Of a stretch of 64,000 bases of DNA, positions 48,633 through 60,900 are shown one piece after another. The notes under the pieces were generated by a model that ran no database searches, was not told the DNA's origin, and was given only the letters and a program-made list of their open reading frames with translations. The position numbers and the translations under genes are program-made. The stretch covers positions 24,031,009 through 24,095,008 of the forward strand of contig NC_081546.1 in assembly GCF_901000735.1 (NCBI RefSeq). Reading direction: 5' to 3'. The first letter of the stretch is position 1. Each line of letters starts with the position of its first letter. This DNA is from Corylus avellana. Taxonomy: Eukaryota > Streptophyta > Magnoliopsida > Fagales > Betulaceae.

Positions 48633-49517
48633 TTTTTTTTTTTTTAATGAATAAGTAACTTCATTAAAAGCTCAAAACCAAAAACACCAAAAGCACCAAT
48701 TACAAGCAAACATCTAGCACAGCCTTGCAACGGCTTAACTAACCAGACTAAAACCAGAACACAGCCTGCAGAACAACCAACTATAGAAAAGTGAACCACT
48801 AAAACCAACAAAAACAAACCTCCCAAAACCAGAGACGACTCTCAGAGAGAGCATCATAGAGACAACAAACAGACCACAAAAATCAAACTACATTAAACCA
48901 ACCTTACATCAACAAATCTTCAGGCATATTCCACAAAGACATTAAGACAATATTATCACGAATCTTAGGAAATTTTCCCTTCTCCCCTATTCTAGCCCTC
49001 ACTTCCCGCATAATTTTTTTTAAGAAGCTTCTCTTTAGTAGTAGGATGACCATAGTGCTTGATCTCATTCCTTGTGCACCAAAGATTATATATAATAGAA
49101 CCCAACATCAAGCGGCACAGGGTACCTTTAAGAGCTTTATTCCCCTAGTTCCTGATCCCTAACTGCATAGAAGTCTGGTTCCAAACTTCCAAGCTTTTCA
49201 ACCCCAAACCTCCTTCTCTTTTAGGAAAACACAAATCCTTCCAAGAAACCTTTGCCTTAGCAGACCCTTCAACTTTCCCATTCCAAAGAAACCTATTGAC
49301 TTTCTGCTCAATAGCCTTAAATATGATTGCCTTAGGGAGAATAAAAATTTCAGTCCAGTACACTTGCAAACTGTAAAGAATAGATTGACAGTAATTGGAG
49401 TCTACCTACATAGGATAGATTCCTTGACATCCAAGAGTCAATGCGCCCTGTAATTCTATCCAACAAAGTTCCACAATCTGCTGTAGATAGTCTAGTAGAG
49501 ATGAGAGAAACCCCCAT
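48633..49517 (-). mobile_element. 5'-truncated LINE retrotransposon
   Basis: The minus strand ends in poly-A (plus T run 48629-48647) and encodes the C-terminal reverse-transcriptase/zf-RVT region: YWTEIFILPKAIIFKAIEQK, then KVSWKDLCFPKREGGLGLKS. Direct repeats ATTTACTACATTTT flank it at 48619-48632 and 49518-49531. Stops interrupt the frame, so it is dead. Confidence 0.9.
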
Positions 49518-49531
49518 ATTTACTACATTTT

Positions 49532-50330
49532 CCCTATTGATATCCTAGACTCTCATGTTGGTTGCATGATACTAACTTTTTTCTCAAAATATAAACAAAC
49601 AATGAAATATATATCAATAAATATATCGATATATTCTTCTCAATATATATATATATGAGAAAAATATAAAACAACCCCCAAACTATCAGCCGTTTGCAAT
49701 ATAGTCCCCCAAATGTTCAAAAGGTACTAAAGTAGCTCCCCAAATTATCAAATTGTATAAAAAGTGCCACTTTTTTTTATTTTTTATTCCTATAATACCC
49801 ATATTCTTTTAACAAATAAAATAATTGTAAAAAAAAAAAAAAACCAAACAATTTTTTAAAAATTCTATAAAACCAATGGGCAAATAAAAAAAAAAAGAGG
49901 TTTATTTTTTTATTTTTTATTTTTTTTTGGGAAAATTACAGTTTACCCCCCTAAAGTTGTCAGCGATTTGCAATTCCGCCTCCAAAGTTTCAATTTTTGC
50001 AATCCACCCCCTAAAGTTTCAATTTTTTGCAATTCAGGCACTCCGTCAGTCAAACCCGCTTTGACTGACGGAACAGTGACCACGTGCGACGCACGTGGTC
50101 ACTTTATGCGATTTAGTGCCCAAAATACCCCCATCAATAGGTTACACCTTGACCCACGCCCAAACCCATCTTACCCACGCCCNNNNNNNNNNNNNNNNNN
50201 NNAAAAAGAAGAAGTTTTTTTTTTTTTTTTTTTTTTTTGGGAACAAATAATAAATAATTAGTCAATATAGTTAACCTAAATTACAAATTGTTTCATGTCG
50301 TAAAGTAGAATCAAAGGTAAAATTTGACTC
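49532..50330. other. Intergenic stretch with foldback half-copies and a gap
   Basis: 49655-49790 is a half copy of foldback family B (AAAAATATAAAACAACCCCC). 49932-50182 starts like family C (TTACAGTTTACCCCCCTAAAG) and carries the palindrome GTGACCACGTGCGACGCACG near 50076. A 20-N gap lies at 50183-50202, probably where a right arm folds back. No gene. Confidence 0.65.
50183..50202. other. Assembly gap (20 N)
   Basis: Run of N, followed by A- and T-homopolymers. Confidence 1.
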
Positions 50331-50504
50331 CAGGCATCGAAACCTTAAAATTTCCTAGTGACTTAAGGACAACCTGTTACAATTTCCACGTAGGCTCCAA
50401 TATCAGGATATCAACCCAAAAGGTTTAAGATTTCCAAAACCAGAAAGGAAAAGGAAAATAGTAGTACAAAGCGCCTTCTTTGTGGTACTTCTTTAAACCC
50501 CATC

Positions 50505-50512
50505 TATAAATA
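50505..50512 (+). promoter_or_regulatory. Putative TATA box of the glucanase gene
   Basis: CTATAAATAAC lies 75-82 bp upstream of the start codon, within or next to the 50335-50485 segment that is also copied beside the PAP pseudogenes. Confidence 0.65.
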
Positions 50513-50586
50513 ACAAATTGAAGAGGATTTGCTTGCCGTACACATACACACAATTTCAATAGATTCGTCTATCTTGCAAACAATCC

Positions 50587-52353
50587 ATGGAGTCCGACTC
50601 CTCTAAATCCAACTTCTGTCTGCTTCTTTTTTTTCTTCTTGTTTCTACTACCATGTTGCCGGCAATGGTTTCTGCTTCTCTTGGAATCAACTATGGTCAG
50701 ATCGGAGACAATCTTCCGGCGCCCGAAAAAGCCGTTCCTCTCGTTCAGTCCATCGGCGCCACGAAGGTGAGGCTTTACGACGCAAATCCGCTAGTTCTTC
50801 GCGCATTCGCCGGCACCGACATTGAGTTAACGGTCGAAGTTGGCAACGAACACTTGTCGGAGATGAGCGATCCACAAAAGGCCTTGGATTGGGTGAGATC
50901 GAACGTCCAAGAATACTTGCCGGCCACGAATATTACAGGCATCATGGTTGGGAACGAAGTGTTGACTCTCTACGACAGTGGTTTGAGCAACAACCTCGTC
51001 GCCGCCATGCAAACCATACATGGTGCACTCCTTACTTTGGGGTTAGACAAGCAGATCAAGGTATATTAAAATATAAATTATATTATTAAATTTATAGCTT
51101 CTTATTCATTTAAATTTATGGGATAAGTAGTAATTTAACATTAAAGAGTATTATACATCACCTTTTATCCCCTCTTGGCGGCATGTGAAAAATTTATTTG
51201 AACTTATAACCCATCACTCTGATACCATATAAAATAACGATTTGTCCTCTTAAGCTTTAAATTTAGAGCATATTTGAAATTGTGTTTAATAAATAGAGTT
51301 TTTAAGTTAAAAAATGATTTTTGAAATTTTTGCTAAAAGTGCGTTTTTGTCATTTTTTTGATTTTTTGGACATTTAAAAGCCCTTAAAATTTTTTTTTTT
51401 TACCAAACATATACTTTTTTTCTTTGAACGGACTTTTTGAATGTTAAACACACTTTTAAGTCTTTCAAATATACACCCAAACATGTTTTTAATTATTTAA
51501 TCAACATTTTAATTCACAAGACAAAAACAAAAACTAATTATCATGCTTCAATGTAATGAGGAACACGCCACACAAGCTTTGGGGAATGGGATAACAGAGT
51601 GATATATAAAATTACTTTTTAAAAGAGTTTTTAGGTTCAAACCCTGTCTCCTGCCAGCAGCTAACTAGAATATAAACTAAACTATAAACTGTTATTTAAC
51701 AGGTAACTACTTCACACTCCTTCAACGTCATGGAAACCTCCTATCCTCCATCCGCCGGAGCCTTCAAGCAAGATCTAACGGGACATATTACTGAAATCTT
51801 GGAGTTCCACAATCAAACGGGTTCACCTTTCTGCGTCAATATTTACCCGTATTTTGCATACAAGGCAAATCCAGAGAAAATTCCTCTTGCCTACGTTGTT
51901 TTTGAGCCAAATTCCGGGTTCGTGGATCCGAATACCAGTGTCAAATACGACAACATGTTTTTTGGGCAGATCGATGCCGTTTACTCTGCACTATCTTTGT
52001 TGGGTTTTGAGGAGGTCTCTGTTTGCGTAGCTGAGACTGGTTGGCCGTCAAAGGGAGACGCCGATGAAGCTGGAGCTACGATTGATAATGCTGCAAAGTA
52101 CAACGGCAATTTGATGAAGATGAATATTGAAGTAGATGTGTATATTTTTGCCTTGTTTAACGAAAATAGGAAGCCCGGGCCAACGTCGGAGAGGAACTTT
52201 GGACTGTTCAAGCCGGACACGTCGCCGGTATATTTCGTCGGAGACACCACTAATAAATTAAACACCACTGATGAAGCATCTGCCAGTTTATCTGCCATCA
52301 AAAGATTCCGCCTTATTTTGTTTCTCTGCTTGGCATCAACTGCACTGCTGTAA
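50587..52353 (+). CDS. GH17 endo-beta-1,3-glucanase, probably secreted or GPI-anchored
   Basis: Hydrolyses beta-1,3-glucan (callose or fungal wall glucan). Exons 50587-51060 and 51703-52353, phase-0 GT-AG intron, 374 aa. The signal peptide is about 1-30 (LLLFFLLVSTTMLPAMVSA then SLGINYG). The GH17 barrel carries the acid/base Glu at about 124 (GIMVGNEVLTLYD) and the nucleophile Glu at about 269 (VCVAETGWPSKGD; family members usually have SETGWPS). The product ends NTTDEASAS followed by FRLILFLCLASTALL, a hydrophobic tail that may direct a GPI anchor. No CBM43/X8 domain is present. Closest by recall to the Arabidopsis glucan endo-1,3-beta-glucosidase 11/14 group. There is no damage in the frame. 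Confidence 0.93.
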
Positions 52354-52578
52354 AGCCAGCTCTTTTTTTTTTTCTTCTCATTATTATATATATTTCAAGT
52401 TTATTGTTAATCAATAATCCACTTTGATTGAAACCATTGTTTCCAAAACTTCTTTTATATCAATTCCTTAAGATCACCCATGACTAAGCTTAATCAACGT
52501 GATTACACGATTTGCAAGAAGTTCCCTAACCTAGTGGCTTAAAACTTTATGTAAACTTATTCTTAAGGTCTGTTTGGG

Positions 52579-53518
52579 GGATCCGGCTTCTATGCGGTAG
52601 TTTTCACTACCGCATAGATGCTGTTATAGGAAACGGTACCGTTTTGATTAAAAAGTAAGTCACTTTTATGAAACCCACTACGTGAGTTCACGCTGTCACA
52701 GACGGCAAGTATTTGAAACGTCACACAGCAACACAGCAACTCCATTTGTGTTAAGGAGAAAGGAAGGGGTGGAAGGAGAAGAAGATACATGATCTCTCCG
52801 GTAAACTGGTTCGGCTGTTGCTTCACATCGAACTTGGGTTAAACATCAGAGCTGCGGCAAACGGAAACATGGGCAACTAAGTTTCAACAATTCTACTGAA
52901 GCACCATTTTGGGATTTTCTAAAACTTGCTTTAATTTCCAAAGAAACTACCCTCCCCCAAGTCATGCCAGGGAAAATTGCTTTCTCGCAAGCTGTAATTG
53001 AGGCAAACAACTTTTGCAAGTATCTTTGAAAAATTCTCCTCCCTTTTCAGCATTGATAAATATCTTTGACATGAGAAGCTGCACCCTCTTAATCTGTAAC
53101 AGACAGAATCTCTGATGCCACGTTCACGACATGCCTCAAGCTTTCCCATGGCTGCTAGCACTCGGGCCTGCAAACATCAGGCTGAACAATCAACCAAGCT
53201 CCTGGGTTGGACCTGGCCACCCAATCACAACCTGTTGATGGCACAAAATGGAGTGGAGTTGTTATGAAGCCTACTGCAACAGCGGAACCAGTCTACCGGA
53301 GAGATCATGTATCTTCTTCTCCTTCCACCCCTTCCTTTCTCCTTAACTCAAATGGAGTTGCAGTGTTGCTGTGTGACGTTTCAAATACTTGCCGTCTGTG
53401 ACAGCGTGAACTCACGTAGTGGGTTTCATAAAAGTGACTTACTTTTTAATCAAAACGGTACCGTTTCCTATAACAGCATCTATGCGGTAGTGAAAACTAC
53501 CGCATAGAAGCCGGATCC
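52579..53518. mobile_element. Mutator-like foldback element, 940 bp
   Basis: Termini GGATCCGGCTTCTATGCGG, flanked by 9-bp repeats CTGTTTGGG (52570-52578) and CTATTTGGG (53519-53527). The inverted arms of about 230 bp (52579-52812 and 53286-53518) are nearly identical, and each tip contains its own small palindrome, CTATGCGGTAG / CTACCGCATAG. The 470-bp centre has a minus-strand coding-like stretch (ARVLAAMGKLEACRERGIRD, 53167-53108) of unknown origin. Confidence 0.92.
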
Positions 53519-53529
53519 CTATTTGGGGA

Positions 53530-54497
53530 TTGAGATCCCCTAAAATTTTCTTTATTGAGATTCTCAAATTCATAAATCTCAGTCGTCTATTTCATCTACG
53601 GGTCTAAAATAACCCATGTTTCAACATTTAATGAAGAAGCTACTAAATTTATGTTTGCTTGGGAACATCCTTTCAATTTCATTTGAACTAGATAATATCA
53701 AGTTAGTTATAGTTTAGGGGTATTTTTGTCTTTTCACTTTTGAAGGACAAATCGTTTTGTTGAGAGTAGATTCCTCATTAAATGCTGAAACATTACTTAT
53801 TTAAGACCCTTAGATGAGACATGTTATTGTAGATCCTTAGATGAGATGGATGGCTGAAATTTATGAATTTGAAAATATGAGATTTATGAATTTGAGTATC
53901 TCAAATTTAAAGAGAATTTTTGAATATCTCAATCTCTGTTTGAGTTAGCGATTTCAAAAAGTGCGATTTTAAAATGTGCAATTTGAAAATGTAATTTTTA
54001 AAAATATAGTTAAGCATTTGGCAGCTTGGTTTAACCTTTAAAATCGCAGTTTAACCTTTGAAATTGTACGCAAATTTTTTGCTTTTTAAAAATCGCAATT
54101 TTTTAATAATGCAATCCCAAACAACTCATCTTTTACGATTTTGTTTAAAATCACATTTTTTTATCTATGAAATCGCAATGTCAAACACACCCTTAGTATG
54201 TTATTATTATTATTATTATTTTTTGAATGAATAAGAGCTACAAATCAGTCTACGCATCAATTTACAATAAGCTCTCTAGGATTTAAAAATTGACTTAAAA
54301 CTCCTCGTAATAACTCCCATCCCCCTGGGACCACACTTAATGAAGTGGAGGTCACTAGTTCGAATCTCCCTCCCCCCTCTTGTGCGGACATGTCAAAAAA
54401 AAAATAAAAATAAAAAATAACTCCCATCCCAAACTTTCGTTACCGTCGGAGTAAAATATCAACACCGGCCAATAATAACACGATACATGTTGCCTTT

Positions 54498-54549
<52 letters not shown>

Positions 54550-55880
54550 AACCAAGGAATAAGGATGAGTAAAATGAGAGGGCAACACAAATAGTTGAGA
54601 AGGAAATGCACAAGAACACACCGGCCAGAACAATTCTTATTAGGACAAGACTCAAGAATAATATTACAAGTTAAAAGGGGTGCAGGGAAGATTGGATATG
54701 GCCGCCTGGAGGTTTGAGATTCTGAGAGATGTGGGACAAGATGCATTTGGAGAAGATGCAATAGTAACAAAGCGCTAGAAATGATAAATCGAGTAGGTTC
54801 GTAAACGGAACCTAAACCTTTAGATTGTAAAGGGAACCTTGACTTTTAGATTCATAGAGAGAATAAGACATTTTAACAAACACAATATTTGAAGATAATA
54901 ATCAACCATCATACTTTTTTAATTGATAGTTTCTCCTTTAAGTAACTTTAACTCTACCCTTATTAGAGATCTACATATCTACTCTTTATTGTAATCTTAA
55001 CACAATTCTTGTAAGACCAAATAATTATGATTACATCATTCCACCCCTGCAGAGATAGAGAGGATATCCAGTACTCTTTTGGGTTCTTTCACTTGGTAAT
55101 CCCTGAAGCAGTTGTGATTTATTTACATAAAAGTTTGGACTTTGAAGCTTCATTCTGATGTGGGGCCTTCGAAGAATTTACACCTTAAAGAGTGACAAAA
55201 GGATGAGTGCTTGTGGTGTTGCTTTATTTATTTGATGCTTCAAATCCTCTGCTTTTTAGGTATTATTTACTTTGTTTGTTTATACTTTATATGATTGGTG
55301 TTCATTTTGTTCCCAAAAGTGAAACTTGATAGAAGTATCTACCTTGTTGCTTTCTTATTGAGATAACTATCTAAGGAGCAAGTAAACCTTCTTCCACAGG
55401 CAACAATACCATGGGTTTGATCTCTCTTGTACAGTGTCAGAAGCAGAGCTGCCTATTTTCTCTCATAGAATCCCAAGCTTTCTGAGTGCCTGGAATTGGA
55501 AGGTATGGCATCCCAGAAAGTTCTTTGGCATTTAGAACCTAGGATTTTACCTCTTAAGTATTAAGGTAGAGATTTAAAGAGCCAAGTCATGGTAAAATGA
55601 TCTAATATTGTGCATCTGATATTGCAGAGCTTCAACAACCCATTATTGGGGCATCCATTATAACTTCCACAGGTATTCCTTGGCATTTTTGAAGATTTCA
55701 GTGTATGCAGAATTGACCATTCAAAGTTTTGTTCAAGTTCATCCTTGTACATAAGCTGCTTAACAATGAGGATTCATATGCTTAAATTCAGGGCAGGTAA
55801 AAGGGAAAAAAGATTCAGAAGCTACTAATCAATCACCAAGGCATACACAACTCTATAACAAGGTAAGATTGCAATGCATT
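53530..55880. other. Intergenic stretch between glucanase and PAP-D
   Basis: AT-rich. It holds an (AT)n microsatellite at 54503-54545 and a SINE-like element near 54310-54405. 54780-55890 has no recognised gene; repeated CTAAACCTTTAGATTGTAAAG-like phrases occur near 54815. The part just below 55893 is the 3' UTR side of PAP-D. Confidence 0.5.
54310..54405 (+). mobile_element. tRNA-derived SINE-like element
   Basis: GGACCACACTTAATGAAGTG, CACTAGTTCGAATCTCCC and a pyrimidine stretch precede GACATGTCAAAAAAAAA, the same architecture as the copy at 31098-31217. Confidence 0.6.
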
Positions 55881-55892
55881 TACTCAAAAAAT

Positions 55893-57775
55893 TCATATAG
55901 ATGAGTGAAGGTGCTTCCTGGTACTCAGTCTGTGCAAAATTTTGCCAAAAACATCATAGAATACAATCTCTGCATCCATCTGGGTCAACTGGACAGACAT
56001 GAAACCCTGTCCATCATAGAAGAAGTTTAGACCTTCTTTGTTGTGTCCTTTAATGTCTCCCCTCCATGCCTTGGAACCAGCTCCACTTGTTAGAAATTGT
56101 ATAGGGCTGCAAAAAGTTTCAGATCATTAGCCAAATGCCCTGCTCACAGTTTTAACAGATGGTGCAAAAGTTTCATTTTGTTTACCTGTCTGTGTCGCTG
56201 ATATGCTCAAGGCAATGGTCATGTCCATTCATGTAAAAATCAACATTGTTGGCCTGTGATTTTACAATGAAACTCAAAAATTTTAGATTCAATTAATAGA
56301 TTTGCAAACCTTTTTGTTCTTCCATTGTCTATAAGACCAGAGAGAGTGCTTTCTGACAATTTCATTAACCTGAAGGATTGGGAGCAGCCGGGTTTTAAGT
56401 TCCTTTGTATCCCCATGATGTCCAACACTTCTGATGGCATGGTGACCAACAACAATCTTCCACTTTGCAGTTGATTCCTTCAATACTGATTCTACATCCT
56501 GTTACAAATATTCATAAAGAACATAGAGAGTGATCTTCATTAACATAGTATTAGCGTTAAAAGTATTGATTAAATGAAATGTACTCTTTCCTATTAGCTT
56601 GAGCTTTTGAGATAAAGGATTCTAAGTTCAAATCCCGACATTCCGGCTCAACAGTATCTCTTCCATTTCAATTGTATATTCTACGTGTTAGGCCTCACAC
56701 ATGCACGGACTATCGGTAATATACCTTTAATAGGTTGGCAGTGTAAGCCTTGCGAGAGTGGATGCCCCTCCAATCATATGTATGGCCCTCCGATTCAGTA
56801 AAGTATGCTTTGACAAAAGGAGTGGTGTCCACAAATAAAATCTCAGCTAATTCTACAAGGAAAAAAGAAGCAGATGAAGAGGAAAACTAATTAATATGGT
56901 TGGGTTTCATTGTTTCAAAGTTTTCAATGTGAATAGATAGCCCTGCATTGAGAGATGCTTGAATGTAAGAGCAAATTACCAGAATTCACAATGAAAGATC
57001 TGAGGCAAAGCCATCTACTATCAATTTTCCTAAGGAGAGGGCTCAACTGTGCCTCTGCATTGCCTCTATAATCATGGTTTCCCAAAACTGCATAGGAGTT
57101 AAATCAAATTAAATTAAATAATTGCTCAATGCTTTGCCAATAAGTGAAAAGCAAATTATGGTTTTCTTTTATCCATCTAATCATCAAAGTTGGGTACTTG
57201 CCGCTGTACCACTGCTTCTGCAGGCTCTTGGCTCTGTAGATTCTGCTGAATGATTCCTCAAATGCTGTGTCCTCTTCACCAGTCAACCCATTATCATAGA
57301 AATTATCTCCTGTGGAAACTACAAAATCTATGTCTAGCTTCCCTCCAATCCTTCCCATCTGCAACCAAGAATCATAACCATCACAGAAGTGAAAACATTT
57401 ATGGCTGCTGCCCAACCCAAAAAGCAACAAATACAAAAGAGAAAGAAACCTTCTTGATTTCTACTAAAGCTTTCGTGGGTTGTCATATAAGCAAATTGCT
57501 CAAAACATTTGAATGCATTAAAGTTCACAAAAAGATAAGATAAGATAAAAAATAAAAAATAAAAACACAAGATTTAGAACCTGATAAGCAACTTGTGATT
57601 GGTTGAAAGCCCCTCTTCGGCCCCAGTCCCCAAGGACCAAAAAGCTAAGCGATCCATCACTCTTTGTGGGGTGTTCGAATCTTTGAAGCTCTGCAGATGT
57701 GAAGAAGAAACACAGGCCAAAGGCAATGGCAAAGAGAAGGCTGAGAGCCATTGATTTTTTATACCAAATTGCCAT
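55893..57775 (-). CDS. Purple acid phosphatase, low-molecular-weight type (PAP-D)
   Basis: Second intact PAP, 332 aa in seven exons on minus: 57775-57581, 57358-57202, 57087-56980, 56852-56725, 56498-56370, 56253-56186 and 56106-55893. Internal exon sizes (157, 108, 128, 129, 68) equal those of PAP-A, showing common descent. The signal peptide runs to about residue 28 ([10 protein letters not shown] then ELQRF). Metal-ligand blocks [33 protein letters not shown] and NGHDHC are all present. Intron 2 appears to use a GC donor (GCG then GCAAGTA), because only that choice keeps the phase. Intron 2 is short and lacks the minisatellite of PAP-A. An alternative start lies 24 nt downstream (MALSLL). 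Confidence 0.94.
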
Positions 57776-57898
57776 ATCTCTTCAGAGGAGATCCAAGACA
57801 GACCAAAGAATAAATGTGTAAGGAATAAACTATTTCAACAATGGTCAATGGAAGACAGAGTAGGTAGCCTTCTGCATCAACGTGTAAATCCACTGCCC

Positions 57899-57906
57899 TT
57901 TTATAA
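57899..57906 (-). promoter_or_regulatory. Putative TATA box of PAP-D
   Basis: Minus-strand GTTTATAAAAGGGC lies about 125 bp upstream of the start codon. Confidence 0.6.
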
Positions 57907-57919
57907 ACAAGAAAAGTCG

Positions 57920-60900
57920 GGAATGTCGAGAACAAGTTGTGTTAGTGCCGGGGAGGGAGAGTAGTTTTTTTATTGTGCGACATCCTTGGACTTATGTTAT
58001 GTCCAAGAAGATGACAAAAGAAATTGAAAATTTCAGAATTTTAAAATATTAATTTATATATTTAAATTTATTCTCTGAACATTAGGATTTATGGTATAAG
58101 AGAGACTATTCATATAAATAATTAATTTTTTTTATTTGTTTAAAATTTCAGGATAAATAATGATTTACAGATAATATTATCCTAACTGTATAAGAGTTTA
58201 ACTGGGAATATATATTCTCATGGACTTTGGTTTTGTTTAAGGAATGAAACATTATCAGAAATCTCTAGTTTTTATTTATTATTTTTTTCTTCTAGGGCTT
58301 GTTCATGTTAAAATAAAAGTTTTACAAAGAGAATTACAAGCTTCTTAAAACAAATATCTCTACTAAATAATAATAAAATACTAAAAGAAGCCAAAATATT
58401 ACCAATTTTGATTTTTGGTACGAGGAACAATAACATCATAGCAACAAAAACCAGAAAAGAATCATGTCGATCCAAATACATAAAAACTGAAAGAAAAAAC
58501 CTAATTTTAACAGCGAACCGAATACGTACTGGGTCAGTAAGATTCTTTGTTGACAAGAATGCTACCAGCAAAACTGATTGTAACGAGGTTTATGAAAGAT
58601 GTGGGTGCAACCAGGTGACACCCTAATGTGGTAATCTTTGCTCATCAGGCTCTTGCATTTCCTAACCTAGGAGTGCTAAATGTAGAAAGAAAGAGAGAAT
58701 CGACAACATGTGAACCAATCCTTAGAGGAAGAAAGAGAGAAATGACATTAACGAACAAATAATACCATAAAGATAGGAGAGGCAAGCTGCCCACCGAATA
58801 ACTAATACCTTATAACTGATTGGTTGCCATTCTGCCACCGAAATTGAGGATGATTAAAGGGAAAATAAGAAAAAGAAAAACTTCACTTATAAAAAATAAA
58901 AAATAAAAAAAATCATTTATATATATATATATAAACATATTTGAATTTACTTTTAATGATTTTCATGTATTTTCGGACAGTTCAAGATAATAAAATTTGT
59001 TTGGAAATGGGTTAATGAATGGTGGCATTTGTTTTGACAAAAAAATGGTTTTATGGGGGAAAATAATTTTTTTTTTTTTTTGGTTAAGACCTTAAAAATA
59101 ATATTGAAAATATTTTTCGTTATTTGGTTTGTACAAAAAATATTTTACCGTTAATGTCAACTATTGTCACCAATAATTCGACAAAAATGCACCCACAATT
59201 TAGAGGTTATGATGAGGCAAAGGGGATGGCGAGGGCGAGCGATAGGAAGAAGGTGGTGTTGAAATCCTCTATATGGTTGGGAAGAGACGATGACGGGGGA
59301 TGGCGGGTGAGAGGTGGAGCAATAGTTGGATTCCTCTATGGGGTAAATGATACTAAGATTTAGAGAGATGAAGATGATAGAAAAATGAGAAATAAACTCC
59401 GAAAAATAAGTTACACCTTTTAAGAAGGGTAAGGAATTTTCTTTCCCTATATTAACCAATTTATTATTGACCTAAAAATTATTTTTCTTTGACCATAATT
59501 TTTCACCCGTATGAAATTATTAAAACTTCACAAACATTTTATAAAAATAAGCATAATTTACATTTTCCAAAGTACCTAAAAAAAAAAAAACCAAAAAAAT
59601 GGAGCAGAATTCAATTGGTTTGGCAGAGAGATACGCCGCTTGTTTGATGGGCCTCAACGACAGGGTTTTGGAGGTTGTGGAGTCAGAAACAGAGCGCACA
59701 TGGTTTGGGGTTTGATTGGTTATCCACTCATTCCACTGCCACTCCATCGCCTAAACGACAAGCATGATTGATGAGATATATGCGAATATGCCAACGCATT
59801 ATACGAATCCTGTTCAAGAGCCCTTAGAATATTCGTGGCTCAAACTTCTAGGAGACCAAATCTCAATTGCACTCTCTCGGGCCCCACACCTGAGTTTGCT
59901 TGCTCGAATAATTGTGTTCTTTCTTGTCGTAGATATTATTTTAAAAAAAAAATAGAAAATAACTTATCCCATCAGTCTATGAATAAAAGTAGAAAATAAT
60001 ATCTAGATAGTAGAACACTATGAAGAATTGAAGTATTTTTTCTAAAATTATATAGGATAACTATAATTTGATTCATTTAATTAAATTGATCAAGTTAATT
60101 AATCATAATTTTTTAATTTTATATTGGTTGGTGTCGAGTTCGCAAATTATGTAAAAAATTCTCAATTATTATGTTGGGTGTCGTGTTCGAGTCTGTCAAG
60201 ATTTGAATAAGACTGTTTTCAAAGGATAGTTCAATCCGCTGTATATCACGCCTCATGACGTGGAGATTATTAGTTCAAATTCTTCCTCCCTCTTCCCCTG
60301 TGTGGACATGTCCAAAAAAAAAAAAATTGAATAAGACTATATAATTAATTATAATCCTTTAATTTTGTGTTTGAATTCGTTACAGATGATACATAGATAT
60401 GCGTCCATATTATTATTATTTGGCATTTATTTATTTTTTAATCATGTTTACCAAATCATACGCTGAAATCGAAAACATTAACTATTTTAAAAAAAACAAA
60501 ACAAAAACAAAAGGTATAAGCCCTTGAAATCATCCCCAAACCGGAATAAGAGGTCGGGCCGGATCACACCAATCGATTCTCGAGCCGTATTGTTTGACAA
60601 AAGGTATCGGTCGATATCCTATCAAGTGGACCGGGTCGGGCATGCAAAATGTTTTTATGTAATTCATGGTAAATCTAATAATTCTTCAAAGTCCACCCAA
60701 TGGGCTGATTGGGCTGGAAGTGTCAAGTCAGCCTACAGAACCTGGGCCGAAACACTGCCCGTGAGAGAATCCCGCAGTGGTTCATTTCTGAGAGTTTGGA
60801 GAATTTTTGGTAGGAATAGCCTACAAATGCTTCTTTGCTACACTCATTACTTTACTTTGTTGAGAAATCTCATGCTTAAAAATAGGATGAATGTGTGATC

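Noticed and set aside
52590..53507. Two mirror-image frames (TGEIMYLLLLPPLPFSLTQM and MYLLLLPPLPFSLTQMEL) in the 940-bp foldback
   Set aside because: They are the same arm read from both sides of the inverted repeat; no family and no splice context.
59599..59718. Small plus-strand frame MEQNSIGLAERYAACLMGLN
   Set aside because: Only 39 codons, with no conserved family recognised; mentioned in the intergenic entry only.
60524..60898. 124-codon open frame on plus
   Set aside because: No recognisable domain, no promoter or splice context, and a composition typical of chance open frames.
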